This document shows positions 31,768 to 39,996 of a stretch of DNA of 64,000 nucleotides, piece after piece (position 1 is the stretch's first letter; each line of letters starts with the position of its first letter). Origin of the DNA: a virus. The stretch is taken from IMG/VR virus record IMGVR_UViG_3300034220_000029, positions 1 through 64,000 of that record. One strand, given 5' to 3'. The translations under genes and the position numbers were made by a program. The notes beneath the pieces were generated by a model that was not told the origin of the DNA, ran no database searches, and worked only from the letters and a program-made list of their open reading frames with translations.

Positions 31768-33162
31768 TCAACCTACCGCCCGGTCAAGCCTGTACCCGGC
31801 GGTGGTGGCGATGCCAGCCACATCGACGTTGCGCAGGCATTGCCCGACGCGCTTCATCAAGGCGATGACCATGCCGGGTGCAACGCCCTGGCCAAGCGCG
31901 ATGTGCTTGTCGGTGTTGGACATGCCGGCGACCAGCGCCGGGTTGACACCCTTGATCCGTGCATGCTCGTCGCCGCTGAAGAGGCGCAGCAGGTTGGGGT
32001 CAGTCGGGTGCTTGAGCAGCGGGTCGGTCGAGCCGCCCTTGTGATAGCCCTTGCGCAGCGTCGGGACCTTGGTGGAAGTGGGGTCGACGATCTGCATCTG
32101 GAAGCCCTTGCCGGCTGCCTTGTCGGTCACAGCCTTGTCCTTGAGGTACTGGAAGGTGCCCCAGTGGTGGTCGCCGTGCCGGTCGAGGATGTCAGCCACG
32201 GTGCGAACTGGGCGCACAGCTGGAGCCAGGCCAGCAAGGTCCAGCGTGATGCCGCGGGTGACGGCCACGAGGAACCAGCGGATGCGCTTTTCGAGGGCGC
32301 CGAAGTCCTGCGAGTCCAGCACCACTTCGTGGGTCGAGTAGCCCATGTCGCGCAGCTGCTGGCGGATGATCGATGCCGAGGCGGAGGTGGCGTACTCAGG
32401 GACGTTCTCCAGCAGCACCACACCGGGCTGAAACTTCTGGACGAACGTCAGGAAGGCGTGGGCAAGGTGGCCGACCTCGGGGTGGTCTTCCATCATGGCG
32501 ATCCCGTGCTTGGATTTGCCGGCCTTGCTGGCGCCGCTGCAGGGGATGCCAGCCACCAGCACGTCGGCGTAGGGAAGGGAGGCCATCAGCGCCTCGTCCT
32601 GGATCGCTTCCTGCATCGGTGCTGCGATCGTCATCGTTGTCGGGGTGATGGCGTCGTTGGCGGAGCTGGCATGCTCCAGCAGGTCGGCGTCAATCTCGTT
32701 GACGACCACGGCATGCGCGGCGATCCCGACCTGAGCCAGACCGGCGTGGGCGGCGTTGTCGAGGATGCCGGCGCCGAAGGCCAGGCCCGCCACCGTCAGG
32801 GCCGCACCGCTCAAACCGGTGCGCAAACGTGCGAGGCGGGTCGTGGCGGCCTTTTCGGAGGCCAGCTGGGAGATCAGGATCTCGCCGTCGTTGAATTCGA
32901 CCTTGACGGCCTCCATGCCCTTGAAGGCGCCGAGCACCAGGTCGGAGTTCAGATCGATCACCGGGACCGACTTGGCACCCTCACCCTTGCCGGACACAAG
33001 GAATCCGCCCTCAGGGTTGCTGTACAGGCGCACAGCGTCTTCCTTGACGTCGATGGAGTAGCGGTCGCCCCGCTTGAATCCGCAGCCTGCAAGGCGTTGG
33101 GTCTGGAAGTAAAGGCGTGGCCGGCCGCGGTGCGACCCGACCTGTTTGGTCTCGTAGTGCAT
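31768..33162 (-). CDS. DNA (cytosine-5) methyltransferase
   Basis: C5-methyltransferase motifs are present: motif I FGAGILDNAAHAG, motif IV GIPCSGAS (catalytic Cys), motif VI LLENVPE, motif VIII EKRIRWF, and a C-terminal GQGVAPGMV (motif X-like). About 120 N-terminal residues form an extra beta-rich domain. No restriction partner is nearby, so it is an orphan enzyme that may protect phage DNA or mark regulatory sites. A motif copy (32636-32645) encodes Thr-Pro-Thr-Thr. Confidence 0.88.
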   Translation of the reverse strand: MHYETKQVGSHRGRPRLYFQTQRLAGCGFKRGDRYSIDVKEDAVRLYSNPEGGFLVSGKGEGAKSVPVIDLNSDLVLGAFKGMEAVKVEFNDGEILISQLASEKAATTRLARLRTGLSGAALTVAGLAFGAGILDNAAHAGLAQVGIAAHAVVVNEIDADLLEHASSANDAITPTTMTIAAPMQEAIQDEALMASLPYADVLVAGIPCSGASKAGKSKHGIAMMEDHPEVGHLAHAFLTFVQKFQPGVVLLENVPEYATSASASIIRQQLRDMGYSTHEVVLDSQDFGALEKRIRWFLVAVTRGITLDLAGLAPAVRPVRTVADILDRHGDHHWGTFQYLKDKAVTDKAAGKGFQMQIVDPTSTKVPTLRKGYHKGGSTDPLLKHPTDPNLLRLFSGDEHARIKGVNPALVAGMSNTDKHIALGQGVAPGMVIALMKRVGQCLRNVDVAGIATTAGYRLDRAVG

Positions 33163-33177
33163 AGGACTCCAAAAGCT

Positions 33178-33192
33178 GCCGCAAAGCGCGGC
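33178..33192 (-). promoter_or_regulatory. Leader hairpin (GCCGC-GCTTT-GCGGC) before SD
   Basis: A five-pair perfect stem with loop GCTTT, then AGCTTTTGGAGTCCT and the methyltransferase ATG at 33162. Confidence 0.68.
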
Positions 33193-33211
33193 GGGTTGTG
33201 TGATGGGCTGC

Positions 33212-33484
33212 TCAGTGATGCGAGATCGGTGGGCGCGAGCTGCCCCAGCTCGACGAGGGCGGGGCGACAGGCGGGGTCACTGGCTCAGGCATCGGGCCGC
33301 GCAGACGCTTGACCCGCGCAGCCTGATACCGAACCTGGGCCCTGGCCAAGTCGAGGGAGTCGAGGGCTTCCAGCTCGGCGACCAGGGCGGCTTGCAACTT
33401 GCGATCCCGCGCTTGCTCCTGGGTCAGTGGCCGCCACACTTCGAGGAAGGGCTGGATCAGTTTTCGTTGGAGGTAGTTAAGCAT
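33212..33484 (-). CDS. Hypothetical protein (90 aa)
   Basis: The body is helical, Arg/Leu/Ala-rich (QARDRKLQAALVAELEALDS, LARAQVRYQAARVKRL), with a Pro/Ser-rich tail. It overlaps its upstream neighbour by 8 bases. Confidence 0.58.
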   Translation of the reverse strand: MLNYLQRKLIQPFLEVWRPLTQEQARDRKLQAALVAELEALDSLDLARAQVRYQAARVKRLRGPMPEPVTPPVAPPSSSWGSSRPPISHH

Positions 33485-33752
33485 TGTCTGGATACTCCTG
33501 GGGAAGGTCGGGTCTCACGCATTCGACGGCTGCGTCACGGCCAGTGGCCAGCAGCAGCAGAACGCCGGGGTTGAGTTGTTGGTTCGGAGCTACTAGCTCC
33601 AGTGCACCCATCGCGCCGATGAAGAAGTGCAGTTGCGCCTCGGCGTGTTTTTTGGTGCCGGGCTTGAGGCCTTGGGCTTCCCTCCGGCCTTTCCACTTCA
33701 GCGCGAGGCGGTGAAGCAAAATGGCGTGGGCTGTGTGACTGTGGGCGATCAT
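33477..33752 (-). CDS. Hypothetical protein (91 aa)
   Basis: Basic N-terminal half (LHRLALKWKGRREAQGLKPG), hydrophobic middle (ALELVAPNQQLNPGVLLLLA). ATGA coupling at 33749-33752. No family is recognised. Confidence 0.58.
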   Translation of the reverse strand: MIAHSHTAHAILLHRLALKWKGRREAQGLKPGTKKHAEAQLHFFIGAMGALELVAPNQQLNPGVLLLLATGRDAAVECVRPDLPQEYPDNA

Positions 33753-34243
33753 TCCTGATACCTCCAGTCAGCCGGCACGTCGTACGCTGTGACGTCGCCG
33801 TCGCAGGTGTCGATGATCCCGGCGTTGGGCACGCAGGGTGATGCGCGGCGGGCTTTGTCCGTGGAGAACGGAGACATCAAGATGAAGAAGTGCAGGGCGC
33901 CACCCATCCAGCTCGATTGGTACTGCACCGGGTTGGGCGGGTAGCCCTCGATCTCGATCTCGCCCGCCGTGATGGCGCTGTCGCATTCCCATTCGTCGCC
34001 GAACTCCTCGGTGGCCGCGTCCTCGTCCAGCGCACCGTTGCCGTCGAGCAGCCGCTCGGGTACGAAGTCGCCGTTGTCAATGTCGGCCCGGAGCTCTGTG
34101 AGGAACTCCTGGAGGCCTTCGACGTAGCTCAAGTCTCGCGCATGGCTCCCGTACAGCAGTGTTTCCACGATGTCCGGGTCCAGGCTGGCCGCGCTGATGT
34201 AGCCGTAGGCGATGCCGCTGTCGGGGTTGACGTTGGGAGTCAT
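33749..34243 (-). CDS. Acidic hypothetical protein (164 aa)
   Basis: Strongly acidic around residues 65-95 (NGALDEDAATEEFGDEWECD), followed by IEGYPPNPVQYQSSWMGGAL. Coupled on both sides by ATGA. No family is recognised. Confidence 0.6.
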   Translation of the reverse strand: MTPNVNPDSGIAYGYISAASLDPDIVETLLYGSHARDLSYVEGLQEFLTELRADIDNGDFVPERLLDGNGALDEDAATEEFGDEWECDSAITAGEIEIEGYPPNPVQYQSSWMGGALHFFILMSPFSTDKARRASPCVPNAGIIDTCDGDVTAYDVPADWRYQE

Positions 34244-34485
34244 GAAATCTCCCCGCGGCAGTCGCCGCAGTGTGTGTGCAGTTCCGCATCCGTCGTGAAC
34301 AGTGGGTGAATTAAGTTGCCCTCGCGGTCAACGAGGTCGTACTCCACGCCTTGGTCGTCCTTGCAGGACTCACCCATGGCGTAGGGGTGGTTGTGGTCGA
34401 GCTTCATCCGCTGCGTTGCCTTCTGGGTACAGGGCACGCAGTGGGCATCCGCCTCGAAGGCGTAGCCGTAGATGCGGTCGGTCAT
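34240..34485 (-). CDS. Zinc-binding phage protein (81 aa)
   Basis: Cys/His residues at both ends (HCVPCTQ; HTHCGDCRGE) could bind one zinc ion. A similar protein is common in phage and plasmid accessory regions; function unknown. Confidence 0.62.
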   Translation of the reverse strand: MTDRIYGYAFEADAHCVPCTQKATQRMKLDHNHPYAMGESCKDDQGVEYDLVDREGNLIHPLFTTDAELHTHCGDCRGEIS

Positions 34486-34664
34486 GCCGGCTCCAGCTCA
34501 GGCACAGGCTCCGCCACCGTCTCGCGCTCGAAGATGAGTGCAAGCACCGGGCCGGTCGGCTTGGGCGTTTCTTCGAGCACCATGTTGATGGCCTCGACGT
34601 GATCCTCGCAGTCGATCTCGTAGCGGGCAAGCTTGCCGGCCACCCTGCCGAAAACCGAGATCAT
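34482..34664 (-). CDS. Small hypothetical protein (60 aa)
   Basis: MISVFGRVAGKLARYEIDCE followed by an acidic tail. It is coupled to neighbours on both sides (34482-34485, 34661-34664). Confidence 0.58.
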   Translation of the reverse strand: MISVFGRVAGKLARYEIDCEDHVEAINMVLEETPKPTGPVLALIFERETVAEPVPELEPA

Positions 34665-35002
34665 GCTTTCACCTTATAGCCATACGCACCCATCAGCAGG
34701 TTGCCGGCATGGACCCAGGCCTCGGTGATCAAGTCCCTTGTGAAATCGCACTCGATGTCAAACTCGAAGCCCATGAAGCTTGACGCCAGCGCGTTGAGCA
34801 TCAGCTGGTTGGCATCGACGAAATCGTGCAGGTAGTCGATCCCCTCACCGGGTTCGCGCAGCGAATTCTTCAGCACGCACAAGTCAAGCTGGGCGACGCT
34901 GAGGCCTGTGGTCAGTTCCACAAGGAAGTTGGCCGACACGGTGGCGACAGCGTGCTTGCGCATGACCGCCGGGTGTTGTTTGACGTCTTCGAGGTTCATC
35001 AT
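34661..35002 (-). CDS. Hypothetical protein (113 aa)
   Basis: Begins MMNLEDVKQHPAVMRKHAVA; helical, with EFDIECDFTRDLITEAW near the end. The start ATG (35002) overlaps the stop of the HTH gene upstream; ATG at 34999 is an alternative. Confidence 0.6.
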   Translation of the reverse strand: MMNLEDVKQHPAVMRKHAVATVSANFLVELTTGLSVAQLDLCVLKNSLREPGEGIDYLHDFVDANQLMLNALASSFMGFEFDIECDFTRDLITEAWVHAGNLLMGAYGYKVKA

Positions 35003-35307
35003 TGAGTGACCTTGTCTTTGAGGTAGAGGCGGACTTGGCTCAGGCGGTACAGGTTGCAGCCGCCGCTGTTGGAGCGAAGGGCGGGTGCCGGTGAGGCCAG
35101 GCCCACGGAGTTTTTGCCGCGCAGCTTGCCGCGCAGCGTGTTCGGTTTCATGCCGAGGCGGTCTTCGCATTCAGCGAGCGAGTACAGTGGCTCCTTCGGC
35201 CTCGCTGTCGGGGACGGCTTCGGAGGCTGCGAGAACCGGTGGGCGATGCACGGCTCGCTGGGGTAGTGCGGTGGGTTCGGGAAAACCGTGCTAGGGCTAT
35301 GCAGCAT
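34999..35307 (-). CDS. Helix-turn-helix protein (102 aa)
   Basis: A Pro/Ser-rich N-terminal 40 residues lead to PLYSLAECEDRLGMKPNTLR and NLYRLSQVRLYL, a small winged-helix like excisionase or phage regulators. ATG at 35307 is six bases after GGAGG. A candidate DNA-binding regulator of the accessory block. Confidence 0.62.
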   Translation of the reverse strand: MLHSPSTVFPNPPHYPSEPCIAHRFSQPPKPSPTARPKEPLYSLAECEDRLGMKPNTLRGKLRGKNSVGLASPAPALRSNSGGCNLYRLSQVRLYLKDKVTQ

Positions 35308-35629
35308 GGGCAACCTCCAGCTTCCCGACCGTGATCAGGTGCGTGCGCAGCGCGTTGGTGGCGGCGGCGTAGCAGCTGTGCGAATGGAACTCGCCGACGG
35401 TCTGGATGTTGCCGTTGTCGGGGTCCTGGCGCCGCACGCTGAAGCCGACCACGCCCGAAGGGTTGGTCTCTTGCGTGACGAAGTAGTTGCCGTGGTCAGT
35501 CTTCACGCCGACGCCGGGCAGCACTGTGCGGAAGAACACGAGTGTTTCGGTGTCGAACCAGTGGCGGAACTCGCCGGGGCGGTACAGCCGCTTGATCTCG
35601 GCCATGGAAATGGCGGGGTATCCAAGCAT
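35297..35629 (-). CDS. Conserved phage protein (110 aa)
   Basis: MAEIKRLYRPGEFRHWFDTE, TLVFFRTVLPGVGV, then YFVTQE and FSVRRQDPDNGNIQTVGEFH resemble a small phage family (DUF7447-like, from memory). The motif copy at 35414-35423 encodes Asp-Pro-Asp-Asn. It has its own leader hairpin. Confidence 0.62.
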   Translation of the reverse strand: MLGYPAISMAEIKRLYRPGEFRHWFDTETLVFFRTVLPGVGVKTDHGNYFVTQETNPSGVVGFSVRRQDPDNGNIQTVGEFHSHSCYAAATNALRTHLITVGKLEVAHAA

Positions 35630-35646
35630 GTTGATCTCCTAAGGTT

Positions 35647-35684
35647 GCCCAAAGCGGGCGGTGTTCACGAAAGGTGAACGGGTG
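35647..35684 (-). promoter_or_regulatory. Two leader hairpins before SD
   Basis: GCCC-AAAGC-GGGC (35647-35659; loop GCTTT on the minus strand) precedes TTAGGAGATCAAC and the ATG at 35629. Just upstream, GTTCAC-GAAAG-GTGAAC (35668-35684 region) is a six-pair stem with another five-base loop. Confidence 0.6.
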
Positions 35685-35698
35685 GGTTTGCTGAACGG

Positions 35699-36055
35699 TT
35701 ACAGGTACGCGGGGTATTGCTCGATGACCCTCCTCACGAACGTGCGGTGGATCGCCGCCTTCATTTCCGCGTCGGCCGGCAGGCCCCACTTCATCACGTT
35801 GTAGAGGTAGATGAAGCGGACATCATCGTCCCCGGGGTCGTCGCCTTCGTCGCGCTCGGCAGTGATGTCCACCCAGCGGTACGCGTCGCTGAAGCACATT
35901 CGCGCCAGCTGGCAGCTGGTGCTCTCCTTGCGTCGCTGATTGCTGGGTCGCTCACGCACCCAGCCGTCGACGTTGTAGTCGGATTCGAGCTGGGCGTGGG
36001 CCTGGCAGATGTCGAAGACGCTGACGGGGTTGCCGTCGATCTTGAGGTAGTTCAC
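35699..36055 (-). CDS. Hypothetical protein (118 aa, GTG start)
   Basis: Beta/alpha protein with a Cys pair (STSCQLARMCF) and an acidic loop (DEGDDPGDDD). GTG start one base beyond the preceding stop. No family is recognised. Confidence 0.6.
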   Translation of the reverse strand: MNYLKIDGNPVSVFDICQAHAQLESDYNVDGWVRERPSNQRRKESTSCQLARMCFSDAYRWVDITAERDEGDDPGDDDVRFIYLYNVMKWGLPADAEMKAAIHRTFVRRVIEQYPAYL

Positions 36056-36056
36056 G

Positions 36057-36431
36057 TCAGTGTTCCGTGATCAGGATCAACGCGAACCTCACCGACTCGT
36101 TGGCCAGCATGAAGTCGAACTTGCCGTCGGGCATGTCGGTGTAGGCAAGCTCGTGCTTCCAGACTGGGGGCGCATCATCTTCAAGCGTGAGCTCGACGTG
36201 CCCCTTGTTGTCCTTCACGATCAGCGAGACGATGCCTTGCGTGGCACCGGTCTCAATCATCACGGCCGGCAGCTCGGTCGCCAGCATGTCAATCAGCCAG
36301 TAGCAGCCCGCTTCTGCACAGTCCTTGACGCCGTCGCTGTACTCGAAGCGCGGGTCATACCAATGTGAGTAAAACGCGTTCGCGCCGTTGCGGCTCTCGT
36401 TGAATGCCGCGTTGAATGCCTGGATGTTCAT
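36057..36431 (-). CDS. Hypothetical protein (124 aa)
   Basis: Starts MNIQAFNAAFNESRNGANAF; contains CYWLIDMLATELPAVM and a beta-rich end. The block DCAEAGCYWLIDMLATELP recalls a DUF6876-like phage family. ATGA coupling upstream. Confidence 0.6.
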   Translation of the reverse strand: MNIQAFNAAFNESRNGANAFYSHWYDPRFEYSDGVKDCAEAGCYWLIDMLATELPAVMIETGATQGIVSLIVKDNKGHVELTLEDDAPPVWKHELAYTDMPDGKFDFMLANESVRFALILITEH

Positions 36432-37042
36432 GTTGGTTCCTTGATGTCGTTGTGTTCGCCGTGTATGACCATGATCACTTCGTAATCAAGGTGCTCGTCA
36501 CCCACTGGAGGGTTGTCTTCCAGATCATCACGTTCGTCTGGGCTCATCGCGGCTACATACGCTTCGGACTGCGCCATCGTCTGGGCCTCGAGCACCGTTC
36601 GCGCCTCGACGGTTGCCATGTACGTGTCAGTGCCGAAGTTGTCGGTGACGTGCTCGGGGTAGAGGACCAGCACGGTGAACTTGCGCATGCCGTTGGGGAG
36701 CTTCCCCTCAAGTGCCGCGAGCCTCGCCTGCAGAACGCGGTACGGCGGGTTGGCCGCGGCCTCAGCCATCGCCTCCGCTGCCTCGGCCTGGGCGTCCTCG
36801 ATCGTGCCGAAGTACATGCTGACGCTGGCTGATGCCTTGCTGCCGTCGTGGTAGCGCACGCTGATCGAGCCCCATGTGCCCCCGGGACTTATCATGTGCT
36901 CGGTCACCGTCAACGGGTGGATGTCGACCCTGAGGAGGACGCTGTCGGGGTCCCCGTTCTCCCAGATGTAGTCGAGGTCGTAGGCGGTGAAGGGGAGCTT
37001 CTGCTGAACCAGAAACTCGTGGGTCATTGCGCGTGATTTCAT
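36428..37042 (-). CDS. Hypothetical protein (204 aa)
   Basis: A beta-rich N-terminus, an Ala/Glu helix (EDAQAEAAEAMAEAA) and MSPDERDDLEDNPPVGDEHL near the end. A degenerate motif copy (36938-36950) lies near the start. No family is recognised. Confidence 0.62.
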   Translation of the reverse strand: MKSRAMTHEFLVQQKLPFTAYDLDYIWENGDPDSVLLRVDIHPLTVTEHMISPGGTWGSISVRYHDGSKASASVSMYFGTIEDAQAEAAEAMAEAAANPPYRVLQARLAALEGKLPNGMRKFTVLVLYPEHVTDNFGTDTYMATVEARTVLEAQTMAQSEAYVAAMSPDERDDLEDNPPVGDEHLDYEVIMVIHGEHNDIKEPT

Positions 37043-37389
37043 CGGTCGTCCTTGTGCTCGTTGATGGTGGCCTTGAACAGATGCTTCAGCTTCTCGATGT
37101 CTGGCCTGTCATAGAGTCGGTTGGTGTGACCGCAGTGTGGGCACTTGAAACGGCCTTCGCCGCTGTGCCAGGTGTCGCCACCCATGCAGCCGTGAGGCTG
37201 TTCGTACCAGTGGGTCTGGATGTAGTCCAGGTCCTTGATTTGCATGCCCATGCCGCAACCCTTGCCGAAGTTGTTGCTGGTGCACTGCACGAGGGTCCGG
37301 CTCAGCATTTCGCTGATGGCCTTCTGGGTCGCGCTCAGTTCAAGCTTCTTGGCCGTCTCCTCCGCGCGGAGGTCTTCGAGTGTTTTCAT
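37039..37389 (-). CDS. Zinc-ribbon protein (116 aa)
   Basis: N-terminal coiled-coil helix (LRAEETAKKLELSATQKAI), then cysteines CTSNNFGKGCG and CPHCGHTNR forming a probable zinc site. Likely a small adaptor. The leader GGACGACCGATGAAA is repeated almost exactly before 37042. Confidence 0.62.
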   Translation of the reverse strand: MKTLEDLRAEETAKKLELSATQKAISEMLSRTLVQCTSNNFGKGCGMGMQIKDLDYIQTHWYEQPHGCMGGDTWHSGEGRFKCPHCGHTNRLYDRPDIEKLKHLFKATINEHKDDR

Positions 37390-37415
37390 CGGTCGTCCTT
37401 CATGTTGTCTCCGTG

Positions 37416-37934
37416 CTAGTCTTCATCGGTAACGTCAGCGAACTGCCCAACGAACGCGTCCACTTTCGCCGTGAGGCTCTTGTGAGCCGCCTCGACCTCT
37501 GTGAGCCTGCGCTGGTAGTACGTCAGCGCTTCGACGAACGCATCGGTGCTGCTCTTCGCCTTCATGGCGAGGTTCATGCCGCGGGTCTCGTCGTAAAGCC
37601 AGAAGCCGTTCGTACAGTTGGAGAGGGTGAGGGTCTCGCTCAGCTTCTCGTGCGTCTCCAACAGCTTGCGCGGCGGCTCAGGCTCAGGCACCGGCAGGGT
37701 CTCGGGCAGGGCGAACTCGCCGCCGTGCAGCTTGGCGTGCTCGTACAGCGCGCGGCCTTCCTTCGTGGGCACCCAGATGCGGTTGCCGTGATAGCCCGGC
37801 TCATCGCGCTTCTGCCAGTAGCACGCCGCCAGGAAGGTGAACTTCGACGCCATGCTGTAACGGTCAAGCAGCCAGTGCAGCACTGGCTGGTGCTCAGGTG
37901 CTGCGTACTTCGTGATCTCGTCGCGGGTTTTCAT
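37416..37934 (-). CDS. Hypothetical protein (172 aa)
   Basis: A helical N-terminus with IWVPTKEGRALYEHA (winged-helix-like), then a Pro/Glu linker (LPVPEPEPP) and a long C-terminal coiled coil. Start behind GGAAGTTGAT. No family is recognised. Confidence 0.62.
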   Translation of the reverse strand: MKTRDEITKYAAPEHQPVLHWLLDRYSMASKFTFLAACYWQKRDEPGYHGNRIWVPTKEGRALYEHAKLHGGEFALPETLPVPEPEPPRKLLETHEKLSETLTLSNCTNGFWLYDETRGMNLAMKAKSSTDAFVEALTYYQRRLTEVEAAHKSLTAKVDAFVGQFADVTDED

Positions 37935-37946
37935 ATCAACTTCCTT

Positions 37947-38183
37947 TCAGCCAACAATTTCAAAGGCACTGCGCAGCGTGAACTCGCCCTCGTGGGGGCA
38001 GTAATAGGTGATGCAGTCGTCCCCTATGTACTCCTCAAGGTCCCTGTTCAGCCTGTGGGGGAAGGCCTCGCACGTCCGGGAGTTCATGACGCGCCGCTCA
38101 CGGTTGCCGAGGACCTGGTTGAGCCCGTCAGGGATGTGCCACGGACCGCGGTTGCGAGGCACGTAGATGTCCTTGATCCTCAC
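37947..38183 (-). CDS. Hypothetical protein (78 aa, GTG start)
   Basis: A basic protein (RNRGPWHIPDGLNQ, RRVMNSRTCEAFPHR) with an acidic middle; the GTG start overlaps the stop upstream as GTGA (38180-38183). Confidence 0.55.
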   Translation of the reverse strand: MRIKDIYVPRNRGPWHIPDGLNQVLGNRERRVMNSRTCEAFPHRLNRDLEEYIGDDCITYYCPHEGEFTLRSAFEIVG

Positions 38184-38353
38184 GCGAGCTCCTCGGGCGG
38201 GGGCGCCACCTGGCAGCGGCCCTCGGCATAAGCGTCGAGCAGGGCAATGGCCAGCTCCCTGTTGTTATCAAAGTAGTCGTTATCACCTTCGAGATAGCCA
38301 GGGTAGGTTTCCTCGTCGTAAGGTCTGCGAGGTTTGTGCTCAGGCAGCTTCAT
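38180..38353 (-). CDS. Small acidic protein (57 aa)
   Basis: MKLPEHKPRRPYDEETYPGY then acidic, ending CQVAPPPEELA. The EELA ending is shared with the two genes upstream (38350, 38853), and all three stops lie in the same GAGCTCGCGTGA-like context, suggesting local duplication of gene ends. Confidence 0.55.
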   Translation of the reverse strand: MKLPEHKPRRPYDEETYPGYLEGDNDYFDNNRELAIALLDAYAEGRCQVAPPPEELA

Positions 38354-38856
38354 GCCAACTCCTCGTAGGCCTTGGCCTTGATGTAGCACTCGTCGACAAG
38401 CGGTTCGGGATGCAGATAGACCACAGAGTTGCCGTCCACCTTGCGCCGGAAGAGCAGGTAGCAGCTGTAGTCGACGCCGCCGTGACACTGGCCGTTCTGC
38501 AGGTAGCATTGGTTGCCGATGGTCCCGACGACGTGCATCCCACTGGGGGCGTGGCCCGCAACCTCAATTGATTCGGCGAGCCGCATCATGTCCAGCATTG
38601 CGCGCACCTTTGCCTTGTGGAACGGCAGCATCTTGTTGCTGGTCATCTCCTTGAGGTAGCCCTCGGCACGCAGACTCTTGATGGGGATTCTGATTTTGCG
38701 CAGCACCTGGCGCAGTGCCATGCGCCCGTAGTAATCAAGGTTCTCTTTGGACATGCCGCTGATGTCAATGACAGTGCCGATTGGCAGCTTTGGCTTTGGC
38801 AGCGCAACTGGGTCGCCCAGGTACTGGATTTGATCCAGAGGAGACTTCGCTCTCAC
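38350..38856 (-). CDS. Hypothetical protein (168 aa, GTG start)
   Basis: The GTG start overlaps the upstream stop (GTGA at 38853-38856). The protein is basic, with MALRQVLRKIRIPIKSLRAE and a Cys-rich segment (NQCYLQNGQCHGGVDYSC). No family is recognised. Confidence 0.58.
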   Translation of the reverse strand: MRAKSPLDQIQYLGDPVALPKPKLPIGTVIDISGMSKENLDYYGRMALRQVLRKIRIPIKSLRAEGYLKEMTSNKMLPFHKAKVRAMLDMMRLAESIEVAGHAPSGMHVVGTIGNQCYLQNGQCHGGVDYSCYLLFRRKVDGNSVVYLHPEPLVDECYIKAKAYEELA

Positions 38857-39254
38857 GCGAGCTCCTCGGGCACTTCCACCTCTTTGCCGAGCACCGACGC
38901 CACGTAGCAGCGCATGGCTGCAATGAGGAACGTCTCGCCGTAGTAGCAGTGAAAATCCCCGCCCTCGTGGCGCAGTGAGGCGTATGCGAACCACTTTCTG
39001 TCCGGGGTCACAAGATCGGCGATCGCCGGTGATGCGTCAGCCGAACCACGCACCCAAGGGCGTTCACGCTCAATGATCGGCCACGCTATGGCCGGGTCGA
39101 TGCATGGGGCGTAGTTCGGGTCCGCCGAGTACAGTGCCCGGCGCACGAGGTGTGGGTACTCGTTGCCGGTTGCGATCCAGACCGGGGTGCCTTCACACTT
39201 CGCAACCAGCCAATCGATCTGGGCCAGCGTTGCGTCTGCGACTTTGATTTTCAT
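38853..39254 (-). CDS. NinX-like protein (DUF2591)
   Basis: MKIKVADATLAQIDWLVAKC with ETFLIAAMRCYVASVLGKEV is the pattern of the NinX/DUF2591 family found in the nin region of lambdoid phages. Function remains unknown. ATGA coupling to its upstream neighbour. Confidence 0.68.
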   Translation of the reverse strand: MKIKVADATLAQIDWLVAKCEGTPVWIATGNEYPHLVRRALYSADPNYAPCIDPAIAWPIIERERPWVRGSADASPAIADLVTPDRKWFAYASLRHEGGDFHCYYGETFLIAAMRCYVASVLGKEVEVPEELA

Positions 39255-39502
39255 TTGGTCTGCCTTTCAAAGATGGGCTCGAAGACTTCGCTGATGTCGT
39301 TGTCGGGGACCAGGTCGTCGTTGACCGTGTCGCCACAGCCGACAGCGAAGTCCTCGATCGCGTCGAGCACGGCGTCATGGACGGGTCCAGGCCACTCTTC
39401 GCCGATGACAGTCACGCGCTCCAGCTCCCCAAGGGCTTCCCAGAAGGCGACCTTGGCGGAGATCACCGCACGAGCTGCGGCACATTGTTCGGGGGTCATC
39501 AT
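39251..39502 (-). CDS. Hypothetical protein (83 aa)
   Basis: Helical N-terminus (CAAARAVISAKVAFWEALGE) and an acidic C-terminus (DTVNDDLVPDNDISEVF), in which the dispersed motif (39296-39308) encodes Val-Pro-Asp-Asn. No family is recognised. Confidence 0.58.
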   Translation of the reverse strand: MMTPEQCAAARAVISAKVAFWEALGELERVTVIGEEWPGPVHDAVLDAIEDFAVGCGDTVNDDLVPDNDISEVFEPIFERQTK

Positions 39503-39774
39503 GAGTCTTGCTCCAGCGTCACGTCGGCGTCGGCGCAGAGCACCGAGACCTTGATGCCCATCTCGTCAAGCTTGCCGTAGCCTTCGATGAAGTCGTTGTT
39601 CCAGCCAGCGATGCGGCCGGTGGCCGCCAGCTCGCCGATGTGGGCGACGTGTTCTTCGATCGTGTCGAAGGCGTAGAAGCTCTTGCGGAACTCCTCCATG
39701 AACTCCGGTGTGAATTTGGTCTCGTCGATCGAGACATCGACGAGCACGTCGACGTTGACAGTAAAGTTTTTCAT
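39499..39774 (-). CDS. Conserved phage protein (91 aa)
   Basis: MKNFTVNVDVLVDVSIDETK, then FRKSFYAFDTIEEHVAHIGE and a helical C-terminus; a pattern I recall from other phage accessory regions. It has its own leader hairpin. Confidence 0.6.
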   Translation of the reverse strand: MKNFTVNVDVLVDVSIDETKFTPEFMEEFRKSFYAFDTIEEHVAHIGELAATGRIAGWNNDFIEGYGKLDEMGIKVSVLCADADVTLEQDS

Positions 39775-39790
39775 GTTGAACTCCGTTGTT

Positions 39791-39805
39791 GCCGCAAAGC
39801 GCGGC
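39791..39805 (-). promoter_or_regulatory. Leader hairpin (GCCGC-GCTTT-GCGGC) before SD
   Basis: A stem and loop identical to those before the methyltransferase gene, followed by AACAACGGAGTTCAAC and ATG at 39774. Confidence 0.68.
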
Positions 39806-39807
39806 GG

Positions 39808-39996
39808 TTATTTGACTGCGGCCTTCTTCACTTCACGGCACGCCGACCAGCGGGCAGACTTGCCGATGTCAGCAACCAACTCCATGCAGTCGGCCTTGGT
39901 TGCGATGTTGTCGATGACGACCGGGCCGCCGCTGGCAGCGTGGTAGCCGGTAAGGTCGAAGTAGGCGATGAACACCCAGACAGCGATCGTGCTCAT
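39808..39996 (-). CDS. Small exported or membrane protein (62 aa)
   Basis: A hydrophobic N-terminus (MSTIAVWVFIAYFDLTGYHA) and a Cys pair (DCMEL, ACREV) in the rest, suggesting a secreted disulphide protein or a membrane-anchored one. ATGA coupling at 39993-39996. Confidence 0.55.
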   Translation of the reverse strand: MSTIAVWVFIAYFDLTGYHAASGGPVVIDNIATKADCMELVADIGKSARWSACREVKKAAVK

